From: a bacterium
GTDB lineage: Bacteria > Elusimicrobiota > Elusimicrobia > UBA1565 > UBA9628
Length of the DNA: 45,871 bases
Direction of reading: 5' to 3'
NCBI GenBank assembly: GCA_021846045.1
Contig: JAJZCM010000009.1
Coordinates: 1-45,871 of the forward strand
The translations under genes were made by a program, and so were the position numbers. Of the stretch, positions 1 through 8,395 are shown piece after piece. Each line of letters opens with the position of its first letter. The stretch's first letter is position 1. The notes below the pieces were generated by a model. The model saw only the letters and a list, made by a program, of their open reading frames with translations, was not told the origin of the DNA and made no database searches.

Positions 1-587
1 AAAGCCTGGGTCACGGCTTGGGTCTGCTCCGGCAAAATATGTCCGTCTTTCCCGCCCCAGAAAAAGAGCGTCGGAGCGCTCAGTTTCGGAACACGCTCTA
101 AAAGCCCCGGCCCCATGGGGCTTGGGCCGATGCCGGCGCCGTAGAACGATATCGCCCATTTTAAAGGAAGAATCGAGTTCGCGACAAAGGCGGCGCGCCC
201 CCCCATGCAAAAGCCGACGCAGCCGATTCCATCCGCAACCGCCGCCGAATTTTTCTTTAAGAAATCATAAGCGGCGCCGAGATCCGCTTCGAGGCCTTCA
301 AGCGTCATCGCCTGCATATGGGGCATGACAGCCGGAAAATCCGTATAAGACCCGGTAAAACCGGCGGGAGCGGAACGGTGAAAGACTTCCGGCGCGATGG
401 CCAAATAACCGAGCGCGGCAAAACGGCGCGTCACATCCTTAATGTAATCGTTGACTCCAAAAGCCTCTTGGACAACAATCATCGCGCGATGGTTGGGGTT
501 GTTAGGGTGAGCGACATAGGCCTCCATCGTCGTTTGATCGGACACTTTCAGCGAAACAATTTCTTCTTTTCCTTTTAATTGGGACAT
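1..587 (-). CDS. Dienelactone hydrolase family protein, 3' end cut by window edge
   Basis: An open frame runs from ATG at 587 off the left edge of the window (about 195 codons visible). It reads as a cytoplasmic alpha/beta hydrolase of the dienelactone hydrolase family, which hydrolyses enol-lactones and related esters using a Cys-His-Asp triad. Visible family marks are the early EAFGVNDYIKDVTRRFAALG block, the nucleophile elbow GFCMGG (Cys where most hydrolases have Ser) and the acid region GGKDGHI near the cut. The catalytic His would lie beyond the window. A GGAGG Shine-Dalgarno sits 6 bases before the ATG. It is divergent from hisS. The substrate cannot be told from sequence. Confidence 0.85.
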   Translation of the reverse strand, partial: MSQLKGKEEIVSLKVSDQTTMEAYVAHPNNPNHRAMIVVQEAFGVNDYIKDVTRRFAALGYLAIAPEVFHRSAPAGFTGSYTDFPAVMPHMQAMTLEGLEADLGAAYDFLKKNSAAVADGIGCVGFCMGGRAAFVANSILPLKWAISFYGAGIGPSPMGPGLLERVPKLSAPTLFFWGGKDGHILPEQTQAVTQA

Positions 588-650
588 AAGGCCTCCGCAA
601 ACCTAATCTTCTGATAAAATTTTACCTAAAACTATTTAATAAAATAAAGC

Positions 651-1943
651 ATGCCCATTTCATCCACCCCCCCATCCGGCTTTCGCGATTTTTTACCGAG
701 GAATCTCGAACTCCGCCAAAAAATTTCTCAAACCATTTCCGGCGTCTACCGCTCCTTCGGCTTTGAACCGGTTGAGACCTCGGCTCTTGAAAATCTCGAA
801 GTCTTGACCGGAAAAGGCGGCGGCGAGAACGAAAAGCTGATTTTTAAGGCCCTCAAGCGCGGAGAGAAACTCGTTGAGGCTTTGGAGAAAAACGAAGAGC
901 TCTCGGATATGGGGCTAAGGTTTGATCTCACTCTTCCCTTGGCGCGCTTTTATGCCGCCAATCAAAGCCTTCTTCCCAGGCCTTTCAAGGCCTTTCACAT
1001 CGCTCCGGTTTGGCGGGCGGAAAGAGCCCAAAAAGGCCGCTACCGGGAATTTACCCAATGCGACTTGGACATTGTCGGTTCCGACAGCTGGGCCGCCGAG
1101 GTTGAAATTATCTCCGCCATCCTCGAAGTTTTTGACGCGCTGAAGATCGAAGAGATCACCGTTTTGCTCAACGACCGCTCCTTGGTTGACCAAGCGCTCT
1201 CAATAGCCGGAGTTCCGGAAGAAAAAAGAACCGCCGCCTGCATTCTCATCGACAAACTGGATAAAGTTCCTCGCGAGAAAATTGTGGAAGAACTCTCCCT
1301 TCTAGCGGGCGAACAGGCGTCTAAAGCCGTTCAGGCCCTTTTGCTCGGCGACTCCGAAAACCGTTACGCGGAAGTTTCCGCCTCTTCCTATGCGCGCTTA
1401 AAGGACATTTCATCTGGCATTTCCCGCTTCAATAAAAACGCCCGAATTCAAATCACTCCTTCACTCATGCGCGGCTTTGACTATTACACAGGCCCCGTCT
1501 TTGAATTTCGCCATCCGAAACTATCCGGCTCCCTAGGCGGAGGCGGCAGATACGACAGGCTGCTTGAAAAGTTCGGCATTCCCACGATATCCGCCTGCGG
1601 GGGCTCGATTGGGTTTGAACGCTTGATTCTTTTGCTTGAGGAATTGGGATATCAAAAGGAGGATTCGGGGCCCAAATTTTTTATCGCGGTTTTTTCCGAT
1701 GAAATGCTGCCTCGCTGTCTTCAAATCGCTTTCGAACTTCGCGCCCTCGGGCAAACGGTAGACCTCTACCCGGGGCCGGCCAAACTCAAAAACCAGTTCA
1801 AATACGCCGATCAAAAAAGGGCCCGCTACGCTCTTATCATCGGCCCCGACGAAGCCAAGCAAAATCAAATCCGAATCAAGGACCTCAAGACCGGCATCGA
1901 AAAGCTGGCGGATTTTGATTCGCTCGCAAATTTGCCGGACTAA
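651..1943 (+). CDS. hisS: Histidyl-tRNA synthetase
   Basis: Class II aminoacyl-tRNA synthetase that charges tRNA-His in the cytoplasm; 430 aa, a usual length. Visible are motif 2 around residues 110-140 (FHIAPVWRAERAQKGRYREF), the histidine-binding block RGFDYYTGPVFEF near residue 274, motif 3 GGSIGFERL near 317, and a C-terminal anticodon-binding domain from about residue 345. The motif after residue 85 reads LRFDLTLPLARF, as in eukaryotic, archaeal and some bacterial HisRS, rather than the LRPEGT form of E. coli. There is no clear Shine-Dalgarno; AT-rich sequence with -10-like boxes lies directly before the ATG. The gene is convergent with the M1 peptidase, with 6 bases between the stop codons. 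Confidence 0.97.
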   Translation: MPISSTPPSGFRDFLPRNLELRQKISQTISGVYRSFGFEPVETSALENLEVLTGKGGGENEKLIFKALKRGEKLVEALEKNEELSDMGLRFDLTLPLARFYAANQSLLPRPFKAFHIAPVWRAERAQKGRYREFTQCDLDIVGSDSWAAEVEIISAILEVFDALKIEEITVLLNDRSLVDQALSIAGVPEEKRTAACILIDKLDKVPREKIVEELSLLAGEQASKAVQALLLGDSENRYAEVSASSYARLKDISSGISRFNKNARIQITPSLMRGFDYYTGPVFEFRHPKLSGSLGGGGRYDRLLEKFGIPTISACGGSIGFERLILLLEELGYQKEDSGPKFFIAVFSDEMLPRCLQIAFELRALGQTVDLYPGPAKLKNQFKYADQKRARYALIIGPDEAKQNQIRIKDLKTGIEKLADFDSLANLPD

Positions 1944-1949
1944 AGAGCT

Positions 1950-4900
1950 TTACCGGTCTTTCGCGTGGGACTCAAGCCAAGCCGACAAAGCTTGCGACTG
2001 GGCTTCTTTGAAGTGAACCCCGATCTCAAGGGCTTCCAAGGTCTGACTTGTCTGCTTGTCGGCGCCCTCAAGCCGATGTTCCGGCTGGGCAAAGAAGGCT
2101 TTCACCTCCGCCAGCCATTGGCGAGACCATAGATTGGAAAGCGAGCTAATGATTCTCAAAGCCCCGAGGCCGCCGGCTTTTTTCAAGAAATCAGCCCAAT
2201 GACCTTCAAGAAATTTCCAAGCCGTGCCCTGAACGTCCTTGTTGGCCAAAAGACCGCTGACCGATTTCCAGGAATCTTGGCCGCGGATTTCGTCGGTCAA
2301 GCTCATTTGAAGAAGTTTCTGGGCCAAGGCATCTTGTTTAAAATCCGTCATCGCCATCTGGAAATTGCTTCGCTCTTCAGGCGTTTTAGCCGCATCCATT
2401 CTTTGGCGATACTCCTCAAAGCGCGCCTCATTTCCAGCCTCGGCCCCGAGCCCCAAGACGACGCCGACCAGGGAAGGATCAAGGGTATTGGGATCTTTCA
2501 AATATTGATTAAGGCGATCCTGAATTTGAGCGGAAAGTTCCGGCGTCGGCGCGATTTTTCCCAAGTCCGAAAGAATCGCCGCGCGGGAAGATTTGATCTC
2601 ATCTGAATCGTTCGGGCTTCCCCATCCCAATTTTTGCCAGTGCGGAAGTAAAATTTCTTGCGCCCACTTTTGCATCAAAGGCCGGTCTTGGGGCTCGGTC
2701 AAATCATCGTTCATCGTCAATAAATATCCGGCAATATCCCGCAAAACAACGCGGCTGTCGTCCGTCTTTAGTTTTTCAAGCGCGTCAAGGAAAACAGATA
2801 GAGGAATATCTCCGGCCTTGGCCTCGGCCCACAAATCATTGAGAAAACCCGAGCGTTCAATCGGGGTCAAATCCTGGATGGAATTTTCAAGCGCTCCTTG
2901 AAGCTTTGAATCCAAGGCCGTCCGGTAAAAACCGGTTTGGTCCTGATTGGCGTAAACCCACTGAACCGCGCCACTCGCCGGAAGGCTCACGCTCATATTT
3001 TTTTCTTTCAAATTCACGCGATAGGAATGAATGCCGGATGAATCCTTGTATTTGAGAACGACCGGGATGTTCCAAATAGAATCGCCGCTGTCTAAAAGCC
3101 CGTGCGCGGAAAAACGGCGTGGGGATAACTCAATTGTACGGTTATCGCCGGACAAGGAAGAAGCGCTCACCAAGGGATAACCCGGAATCGTAATCCAGTC
3201 ATTAGCGATGGCCGCGACGTCTTCACCCGAGGCCTTGGACAACTCGTTCCACAAATCCTCTTTATCGGTATTTTGATACTGATACTTCGTCAAATAATTG
3301 TGAAGGCCTTTTCTGAAGTTCGCATCTCCCAAATAATTCTCAAGCATCCGCAAAAAAGCTCCGCCCTTGTTATAAGTCAGCGCGTCAAACATCGCCTGCG
3401 CCTGTTGCGGAGAAGAAACCTTGGAGAATATTGGACGCGTATTTCTCAGGGAATCAACCGATAGGGCCGAACGCGTCTCTTCCATAAAATCATCCCAGAT
3501 ATGCCAGTCAGGATGACGCTCGCTGATTGTCTTATACGACCTAAAATCGGCGAAAGCTTCGTTTAAAAATAATCCGTCCCACCACTTCATCGTGACCAAA
3601 TCGCCGAACCACAAATGCTCCTGTTCATGATCAACGGTGATGCCGACATTCTTTTTGACCCCCAGAGATGAGCGCGGATCGGTAAAAATGGCGGCGTCTC
3701 TAAAGAAAATGGAACCCCAATTTTCCATCGCCCCCGCGTCAAAATCGGGAACCGCAACCAAATCCAATTTAGGAAGCGGATAATTAACGCCGTAATATTC
3801 GTTTAAGTGAAGTAAATTCGCCACGGCTTCATTAAGGGCGAAGTCCACCTGGCCCATATCCTCGGGGCGCGCCCAAACACGAACTAGGGTTTTTCCAGCC
3901 ATTGCGCTCTTGGAATCAAGCCGGGCCACGGCCAAAGCCAATAGATAAGTCGACATTTTGGGGGATTCAACAAAAGACACGGTCTGAAGATTCCCATTTT
4001 CCACATGTGAAAGATCCGGCATATTGGAAACAATCGACAAGTCTTTCGGCGCGGTAACGGTTAGTTTAAACTTGGCCTTGAAAAACGGCTCATCCCACGA
4101 GGGAAACATTCTCCGCGCATCCGCCGGCTCGAACTGACTGAAGGCGTAATTTTCTTCTTTGCCCTCGTGTTTGGCCCGAGACAGATAAAGGCCTCTTAGG
4201 TTTTGATTGAGCTTGGCCGAATAGCGCAACTCAAGAGACACTGGGCCCAAAGGAAGCTCTTGACCGGCATCAATGGTCAATATTTGTTTCTCTTGGTCAA
4301 AATGAATTTGGGCTTGAGGAACCACGGCGCCGTTTAAACGGACTTCGGAAATATCCATGTCCGCAGCGTTAAGAATAATTTTATCCGTTTCCTTTTTAAC
4401 GACAGCTTGAATCGCGGCCTCGCCTGAAAACTGCTGGGTTTCTGGAGTGACGCTCAGCTTAAGGTCGTAGGTTTGGGGCAGGATATCGGTCGGAAGCTGC
4501 CCCGGGTAAGCCTCTTCCAATGCCGGCTGAGAATGCCCTAAATTTAAAGCAGACATTCCTTCTTCATTTTGCGCAAGAAGACGTCCGCTTCCCGTCCAAT
4601 GGTCGAAGAGGCGCCCAAGATTGCCAAAAGCGCTATCCGGAGAAATAAGGCCCTGGATATTATTTTTAAGGATGCGGAATTTCTTCTTAAAAGACCTCGC
4701 CGCCTTGTCAATTTTGGAACCGAGAGAAGATGGAGAACCCTTAACATTTCTCCGGGCATTCAAAGAAAGGCTTTCCTCGGATTGATCTGATTTTATTTTT
4801 TCAACGGATTCTTGCGGCGTCCGCATTTCAATCTGTTGTTGAACGCTCATCTCATCTTGGCTTAAGATTAAATTTTGATCCGGCAAGCCGCTTAAAACTC

Positions 4901-5057
4901 CGTTTTGTCCGGAAACGGATAAATTTTGAGACTGAATCTCAAGGGGAGCGTCTTGAAGGGAAGATTCGATTTTGGCCGGCGCTTCAGCGGCGAAAGACTG
5001 CGCGGAAATAAGAATCCCCGGCAAGACGCTCAAGAAGGCATAAGGTTTTCTAGACAT
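1950..5057 (-). CDS. Secreted M1 family aminopeptidase with N-terminal extension
   Basis: Zinc aminopeptidase of the M1 (aminopeptidase N) family, 1035 aa, that trims N-terminal residues from peptides. A signal peptide ends near residue 24 (AQSFAAEA), so it acts outside the cytoplasm. Residues 25-190 form a low-complexity extension of unknown role with a basic stretch (KAARSFKKKFRILK). The M1 domain starts near 195: exopeptidase motif GAMENWG near 441, zinc site HEQEHLWFGD near 474 with the third ligand in NEAFADF, then an ERAP1-like helical C-terminal domain. AGGAG lies 9 bases before the ATG. A conserved stem-loop lies in its 5' leader (5111-5151). The family assignment is firm; the extension is what sets this protein apart. 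Confidence 0.95.
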   Translation of the reverse strand: MSRKPYAFLSVLPGILISAQSFAAEAPAKIESSLQDAPLEIQSQNLSVSGQNGVLSGLPDQNLILSQDEMSVQQQIEMRTPQESVEKIKSDQSEESLSLNARRNVKGSPSSLGSKIDKAARSFKKKFRILKNNIQGLISPDSAFGNLGRLFDHWTGSGRLLAQNEEGMSALNLGHSQPALEEAYPGQLPTDILPQTYDLKLSVTPETQQFSGEAAIQAVVKKETDKIILNAADMDISEVRLNGAVVPQAQIHFDQEKQILTIDAGQELPLGPVSLELRYSAKLNQNLRGLYLSRAKHEGKEENYAFSQFEPADARRMFPSWDEPFFKAKFKLTVTAPKDLSIVSNMPDLSHVENGNLQTVSFVESPKMSTYLLALAVARLDSKSAMAGKTLVRVWARPEDMGQVDFALNEAVANLLHLNEYYGVNYPLPKLDLVAVPDFDAGAMENWGSIFFRDAAIFTDPRSSLGVKKNVGITVDHEQEHLWFGDLVTMKWWDGLFLNEAFADFRSYKTISERHPDWHIWDDFMEETRSALSVDSLRNTRPIFSKVSSPQQAQAMFDALTYNKGGAFLRMLENYLGDANFRKGLHNYLTKYQYQNTDKEDLWNELSKASGEDVAAIANDWITIPGYPLVSASSLSGDNRTIELSPRRFSAHGLLDSGDSIWNIPVVLKYKDSSGIHSYRVNLKEKNMSVSLPASGAVQWVYANQDQTGFYRTALDSKLQGALENSIQDLTPIERSGFLNDLWAEAKAGDIPLSVFLDALEKLKTDDSRVVLRDIAGYLLTMNDDLTEPQDRPLMQKWAQEILLPHWQKLGWGSPNDSDEIKSSRAAILSDLGKIAPTPELSAQIQDRLNQYLKDPNTLDPSLVGVVLGLGAEAGNEARFEEYRQRMDAAKTPEERSNFQMAMTDFKQDALAQKLLQMSLTDEIRGQDSWKSVSGLLANKDVQGTAWKFLEGHWADFLKKAGGLGALRIISSLSNLWSRQWLAEVKAFFAQPEHRLEGADKQTSQTLEALEIGVHFKEAQSQALSAWLESHAKDR

Positions 5058-5110
5058 AATGGGACTCTCCTTTGCATAGGATTATTTTACAATGAGAGTA
5101 GAGAATTCGC

Positions 5111-5151
5111 CTGGGCCTAAAGGCCTAGAAACATCTCGGCAAAAGGCCCAG
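5111..5151 (-). promoter_or_regulatory. Conserved leader stem-loop, copy 1 (upstream of M1 aminopeptidase)
   Basis: First of three copies of a conserved stem-loop (others at 12408-12446 and 19397-19435). Outer arms 5111-5118 and 5144-5151 pair perfectly (CTGGGCCT with AGGCCCAG) around a 25-base core that starts AAAGGCCTAGA and ends CGGCAAA on the + strand. Read as RNA from the minus strand: a stem of at least 7 pairs, an internal loop of U-rich bases, a 3-pair GCC/GGC inner stem and a 12-base loop. Relative to the other copies two base pairs differ in a compensatory way (C-G for T-A, T-A for C-G). It lies 53 bases before the M1 start. A riboswitch-like leader, an mRNA-stability hairpin or a protein operator are all possible; I do not recognise a known family. 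Confidence 0.7.
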
Positions 5152-5177
5152 TAAAATTCCGCACTCTGGAATTATCT

Positions 5178-5185
5178 GTTATACT
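5178..5185. promoter_or_regulatory. Overlapping divergent -10 boxes for M1 peptidase (-) and nucleotidyltransferase (+)
   Basis: TATAAC on the minus strand (5178-5183) and TATACT on the plus strand (5180-5185) overlap almost completely, so polymerase could start from this site in one direction or the other. No good -35 match is visible for either. Assigned from position and -10 similarity only. Confidence 0.4.
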
Positions 5186-5201
5186 ATTGTTAGGATTTTT
5201 C

Positions 5202-5207
5202 GGAGGA
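5202..5207 (+). promoter_or_regulatory. Shine-Dalgarno that decides the TTG start at 5214
   Basis: GGAGGA lies 6 bases before TTG 5214. The alternative TTG at 5187 has no such site and would put this box inside the coding region, so 5214 is preferred. Confidence 0.65.
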
Positions 5208-5213
5208 GCTTCC

Positions 5214-5777
5214 TTGGATTTTGAATTCGTCATCAAAAAACTTTTGGACGGGTTTAAAAAACATGGCATCCGCTGCGCGGCCATCGGCGGATACGCTCTT
5301 GGATTGTGGGGCGTGGAACGGGCAACCAAGGACCTCGATTTCTTGGTTCATAGCGATGACTCCGAAAAGCTCCATCAACTGATGACGTCCTTGGGATATA
5401 AGAGGATATTCGACAGCGAGAACGTCTCCCAATATCAAGGAGAAGTGTTCGCCCTTTGGGGATATGTCGATTTCCTTAAAGCCCAGCGCCCGACCGCGCG
5501 TAAGATTCTGGCCGATAGCGCGGAAAAAACGGCGGCTTCCGGAGAATGGAAAATGCCGGCGGCGCGCCCCGAGGATATCATCGGGCTCAAGGTCCAGGCC
5601 ATCGCCAATAATCCGGACAGAAGGGAAAAGGACGCCGCCGATATCGCGGCATTGCTCGAGATATCAAGGATGGAAGGCCGCGTTGTCGATTGGAAAAAAA
5701 TCGAGAGCTACTATCGCCTTTTCAGCATGGAGGAACAATTCAAAATCCTCAAGGAGCGCTATGCCGCCGCGCGATGA
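5214..5777 (+). CDS. Nucleotidyltransferase (AbiEii/DUF6036-like)
   Basis: A 187 aa protein with the minimal nucleotidyltransferase fold: a helix, then AAIGGYALGLWG and ERATKDLDFLV. The second block supplies the D-x-D metal site of the pol-beta superfamily (DLDF), and the GG-containing first block is the usual partner. A further acidic/helical region contains RPEDIIGLKVQAI and RREKDAADIAALLE, as in AbiEii-type and DUF6036 proteins. Such proteins transfer nucleotides to proteins or RNA and often act as toxins or housekeeping NTases. A small protein overlaps its 3' end by 17 bases, which suggests co-translation. TTG start chosen from the GGAGGA site. Whether the pair is a toxin-antitoxin unit is an inference. 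Confidence 0.8.
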   Translation: MDFEFVIKKLLDGFKKHGIRCAAIGGYALGLWGVERATKDLDFLVHSDDSEKLHQLMTSLGYKRIFDSENVSQYQGEVFALWGYVDFLKAQRPTARKILADSAEKTAASGEWKMPAARPEDIIGLKVQAIANNPDRREKDAADIAALLEISRMEGRVVDWKKIESYYRLFSMEEQFKILKERYAAAR

Positions 5778-5982
5778 CGACGAGAAGCAGGATTTCCTAG
5801 AGGAAGCCTACTCTAAAAAACGCGGGGAGGATTTCAAGATCATGCGGGAAAATGTTCTCGCCCACCGCCTGAGCCCGGACGACTTTCTGAGATTTCTGAC
5901 CCAATTTCACCGGGCCTTTGGCCGCCGATATCCGAACTCTTCCCACGAGCCGCCCGTTGACAACGGGAAATTCCTGATTTAG
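5761..5982 (+). CDS. Small acidic/basic protein overlapping the nucleotidyltransferase
   Basis: A 73 aa frame starts at ATG 5761 inside the last codons of the nucleotidyltransferase, in another frame. The sequence is charged and mostly helical (DDDEKQDFLEEAYSKKRGED, then LSPDDFLRFLTQFHRAFG) and ends in a short tail with DNGKFLI. Small partners with an L-S/T-P-x-D/E-F/Y-L-x-F-L segment next to nucleotidyltransferases are a recurrent arrangement as I recall it, but I cannot search for homologues. There is no catalytic motif. It could be an antitoxin or a substrate-binding partner. The tight overlap is the main evidence that it is a real gene. Confidence 0.6.
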   Translation: MPPRDDDEKQDFLEEAYSKKRGEDFKIMRENVLAHRLSPDDFLRFLTQFHRAFGRRYPNSSHEPPVDNGKFLI

Positions 5983-5987
5983 TTTCT

Positions 5988-6061
5988 GCTCGCGAATTCG
6001 TGATTGTGGTCCCTTCTCCTTTTCAAGGAGAGGGGAACCGAGGTTTGCCTACTTCGCGAGC
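5988..6061. repeat. Nested inverted repeat between convergent genes
   Basis: GCTCGCGAA at 5988-5996 is the exact inverse of TTCGCGAGC at 6053-6061. Inside it, a second hairpin at about 6011-6035 pairs CCCTTCTCC with GGAGAGGGG around TTTTCAA. It lies between the 3' ends of the nucleotidyltransferase pair (+) and cinA (-). It may be a dispersed palindromic element or a bidirectional terminator; no long T-run follows the stems. Confidence 0.6.
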
Positions 6062-6088
6062 GGGAACTGATTTGGGAATCGAGACCCC

Positions 6089-7369
6089 TTAGAGTTCGTT
6101 AAGAGCTCTCAAAGCGAAATGAAGGGCCCACGCAATGGCGCGCTTACGCACCGTATCACGGTCCCCCGACAAATGCAACTCATGCGCAAAGGGTTTTGGG
6201 GCAAACCCCGCAAGTCCCACATACGCCAGCCCCACGGGTTTTTTGGCGCTTCCCCCGCCCGGGCCGGCAATTCCGGTGACGGAAATCCCCACCGACGAAT
6301 TCATTTTTTGGCGCACGCCTTCCGCCATTTCGATTGCGCATTTAGATGAAACCGCCCCAAATTTAGATAAAGTTTCCGAGCGAACGCCTAACAATCCTTT
6401 TTTTATATCGTTGGAGTAAGAAATAATTCCACCGAGAAAATAGTCGGAGCTTCCGGGAACGGCTGTCAGTCTTGAGGACAAACCTCCGGCCGTGCAAGAT
6501 TCGGCGACGGCCAAGGTTTTTTTCGTCCGCGAAAGCTCTCGCCCCAGCGCGCACTCAAGGGTGTCTTCCCCTTCTCCAAAAACAAACGCGCCGACCTTTT
6601 TAAAAATCGCCGCTTTTAATTTTCGCATCACTTGACTTGCCTCTTCGGCTGTTTTGCCTTTTACGGAAACGTGAAAATCTACCTGCGCCGCAAGCCCCAA
6701 GATGGTAAACTGCGCCTTATCTTTGAATGCGCGCACGAGCGGGGATAATTTTTCATCCGCCGACGATTCCATAATTCCGGACAAATGCAAACTCAGGCTC
6801 TCGGCAAAATTCCGGCCGTAAAGTAAATTCAAGCGCGGCAAAACGACGCCCTCAAACAAGGGCGACATCTCGGCAAAAGGTCCCGGCAAAAGAAAAAGCG
6901 CCTGCGGGATATTATTCTTGCGCGCAATTTCCAGCATTTGACCGGGGGCCGAGCCGCGGGGATTATCGATGATCTCGGCTCCTTTAAGAACATAAGCCTG
7001 CTTTTTATTCTCCTTCGGGATAGGAAGCCGGAAGCGTGAGAAACGCGTCTTAATCTTCTTAAAAATCTCCGGGTGATAAACCAGCGGTCTTTTTAAAGCC
7101 TCGGAAGCCGCTTCACGACTTAGATCGTCGAAGGTCGGCCCCAAGCCCCCGCAAACGATCAGCGCGTCGGAATATAAAGCCCAATCCCTAATCGAAGAGG
7201 CAATCGCCGCTTGATCGTCGGGAACTGTGGTTGCCCGGACAACGGAAAAGCCCGCATTTTTTAGGCGCAAGCATAAATAATTTTGGTGCGTGTTCGGATG
7301 CCCTTCGAGAAGCTCGCTTCCGGTAAACAAAATCTCAATTCGAGGAGTTCGTTTACGAGAATCGTTCAC
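6089..7369 (-). CDS. cinA: CinA-like protein (MoCF domain plus NMN deamidase domain)
   Basis: A 426 aa two-domain protein. The N-terminal domain (about 10-170) is the molybdopterin-binding-like COG1058 domain with GGLGPTFDD; in this family it acts as an ADP-ribose pyrophosphatase. The C-terminal domain (about 270-425) is the CinA nicotinamide mononucleotide deamidase with AESCTAGGLSSRL and GISVTGIAGPGGG. It recycles NMN to nicotinic acid mononucleotide in the pyridine-nucleotide salvage pathway; nadE at the other end of the window completes NAD synthesis. It starts with GTG and overlaps the stop of the DUF3467 gene by 4 bases, so it is the last gene of the M23-bactofilin operon. The family is also named competence/damage-inducible protein A. 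Confidence 0.93.
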   Translation of the reverse strand: MNDSRKRTPRIEILFTGSELLEGHPNTHQNYLCLRLKNAGFSVVRATTVPDDQAAIASSIRDWALYSDALIVCGGLGPTFDDLSREAASEALKRPLVYHPEIFKKIKTRFSRFRLPIPKENKKQAYVLKGAEIIDNPRGSAPGQMLEIARKNNIPQALFLLPGPFAEMSPLFEGVVLPRLNLLYGRNFAESLSLHLSGIMESSADEKLSPLVRAFKDKAQFTILGLAAQVDFHVSVKGKTAEEASQVMRKLKAAIFKKVGAFVFGEGEDTLECALGRELSRTKKTLAVAESCTAGGLSSRLTAVPGSSDYFLGGIISYSNDIKKGLLGVRSETLSKFGAVSSKCAIEMAEGVRQKMNSSVGISVTGIAGPGGGSAKKPVGLAYVGLAGFAPKPFAHELHLSGDRDTVRKRAIAWALHFALRALNEL

Positions 7370-7674
7370 TGGTAAAACGCGGAAGATTTGGAGGAAGCGG
7401 GAGTTTCTCCGGCCTTAATCGGGCCAAAGCGCGCTTCATACTTTTCGATATTGTCTTTAAGCGCCCACAAAAATCTTTTGGCATGAACCGGAGAAGAAAT
7501 AATCCTAGACAAGACCTTGGTCTTGGGCGACTGCGGCTGTAAAAGCAAAAAATCAAAAAAGAACTCCGTTTCGCTATGCGCGACCAGCGCGAGATTGGCA
7601 TAAGCCCCCCGAGCCGTCGCTTCGTCTATTTCAATCTGGATTTGTTGAGCCTGAACTTTATCTCCGTTTTCCAT
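7366..7674 (-). CDS. DUF3467 domain protein
   Basis: A 102 aa soluble protein matching the small DUF3467 family: an N-terminal Q/I-rich strand (QQIQIEIDEATARGAYANL), then AHSETEFFFDFLLLQP and a segment with SRIISSPVHAKRFLWALKDN. The family is widespread and its function is not established. It sits 6 bases after the SurA-N-like gene and overlaps cinA by 4 bases (GTGA). Its position in an envelope operon gives no mechanism. Confidence 0.85.
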   Translation of the reverse strand: MENGDKVQAQQIQIEIDEATARGAYANLALVAHSETEFFFDFLLLQPQSPKTKVLSRIISSPVHAKRFLWALKDNIEKYEARFGPIKAGETPASSKSSAFYQ

Positions 7675-7680
7675 AAAAAT

Positions 7681-8385
7681 TTAAGCCCCAGCTTCCCTTT
7701 GCTTAAGATAGCTGCGAATGGGAATCTCGGTGACCAACTGACGCAAATAGTAGTTCAAAATATCCAAGGCTTGAGCCTGCCGTAATTGCTCAGCGAACTT
7801 TCTCTTGTCTTTAGCGTAACCTTTAAGCAAGCCCTTATGTTCGCGGGCATAAGCCTCGCGAACTTCCCCTGGAACCAGCTTAACGGATTGATAGATCATC
7901 TGTTTAAACAAGGAAGAAAGCAGCTGCCTTTTGCGCATTTTTTCATAAGCCTTCGGCGAAGCATGATAGACGCTCCGGACCGCGTAGAAATAAAGCTGCT
8001 GATTGAAAGCCCCGTCGTGCTGAAAGGCGGGAGTGCTCTCAATATCGTCAGCCAATTGTTGATTGGTCACGCGAAGCCCCATTTTTTCGGCTTTATTCGC
8101 CAAAAGATATTCAACAATCATGTCGCGAAGCATTTCCTGCTTGATTTGCGCCATCACCTGGTCCGTCACATCAGTTCCACGATTTCGTAACGCATCGGCG
8201 TATTGATTGACCCGCGCAATGAAGATGGAATAGGGTATTTTAGTCGAGCCCACCGAAGCGACGGCGCTGGAAGAATCGCTAGAGGTCAAAAGATATCCCC
8301 CCAAGCCGACGAATGTCCCGATCAAAAAAATCGCGACCGTTCCGATGAACAGCGGTTTCTGATAGCGGCTAAACCAAGAAATCAT
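7681..8385 (-). CDS. Membrane-anchored SurA-N/PpiD-like chaperone without PPIase domain
   Basis: A 234 aa protein with one N-terminal membrane span (about 12-34) and a periplasmic part that resembles the SurA_N_3 chaperone region of SurA and PpiD: VASVGSTKIPYSIFIARVNQ, then DMIVEYLLANKAEKMGLRV and the xxxxFxxDGxFNxxLY-type block HDGAFNQQLYFYAV. The parvulin (rotamase) domain present in most PpiD proteins is missing; the chain ends after a basic helix. It probably binds unfolded exported proteins at the membrane. AGGAG lies 7 bases before the ATG. It follows bactofilin by 10 bases in the same operon. Confidence 0.8.
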   Translation of the reverse strand: MISWFSRYQKPLFIGTVAIFLIGTFVGLGGYLLTSSDSSSAVASVGSTKIPYSIFIARVNQYADALRNRGTDVTDQVMAQIKQEMLRDMIVEYLLANKAEKMGLRVTNQQLADDIESTPAFQHDGAFNQQLYFYAVRSVYHASPKAYEKMRKRQLLSSLFKQMIYQSVKLVPGEVREAYAREHKGLLKGYAKDKRKFAEQLRQAQALDILNYYLRQLVTEIPIRSYLKQREAGA

Positions 8386-8395
8386 TTTTACTCCT

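Noticed and set aside
5111-5151. The leader stem-loop as an ordinary Rho-independent terminator
   Set aside because: Two of the three copies have no T-run after the stem and all lie between a promoter-like box and a start codon; the conserved core between the arms is not expected for terminators. Copy 2 alone could also terminate.
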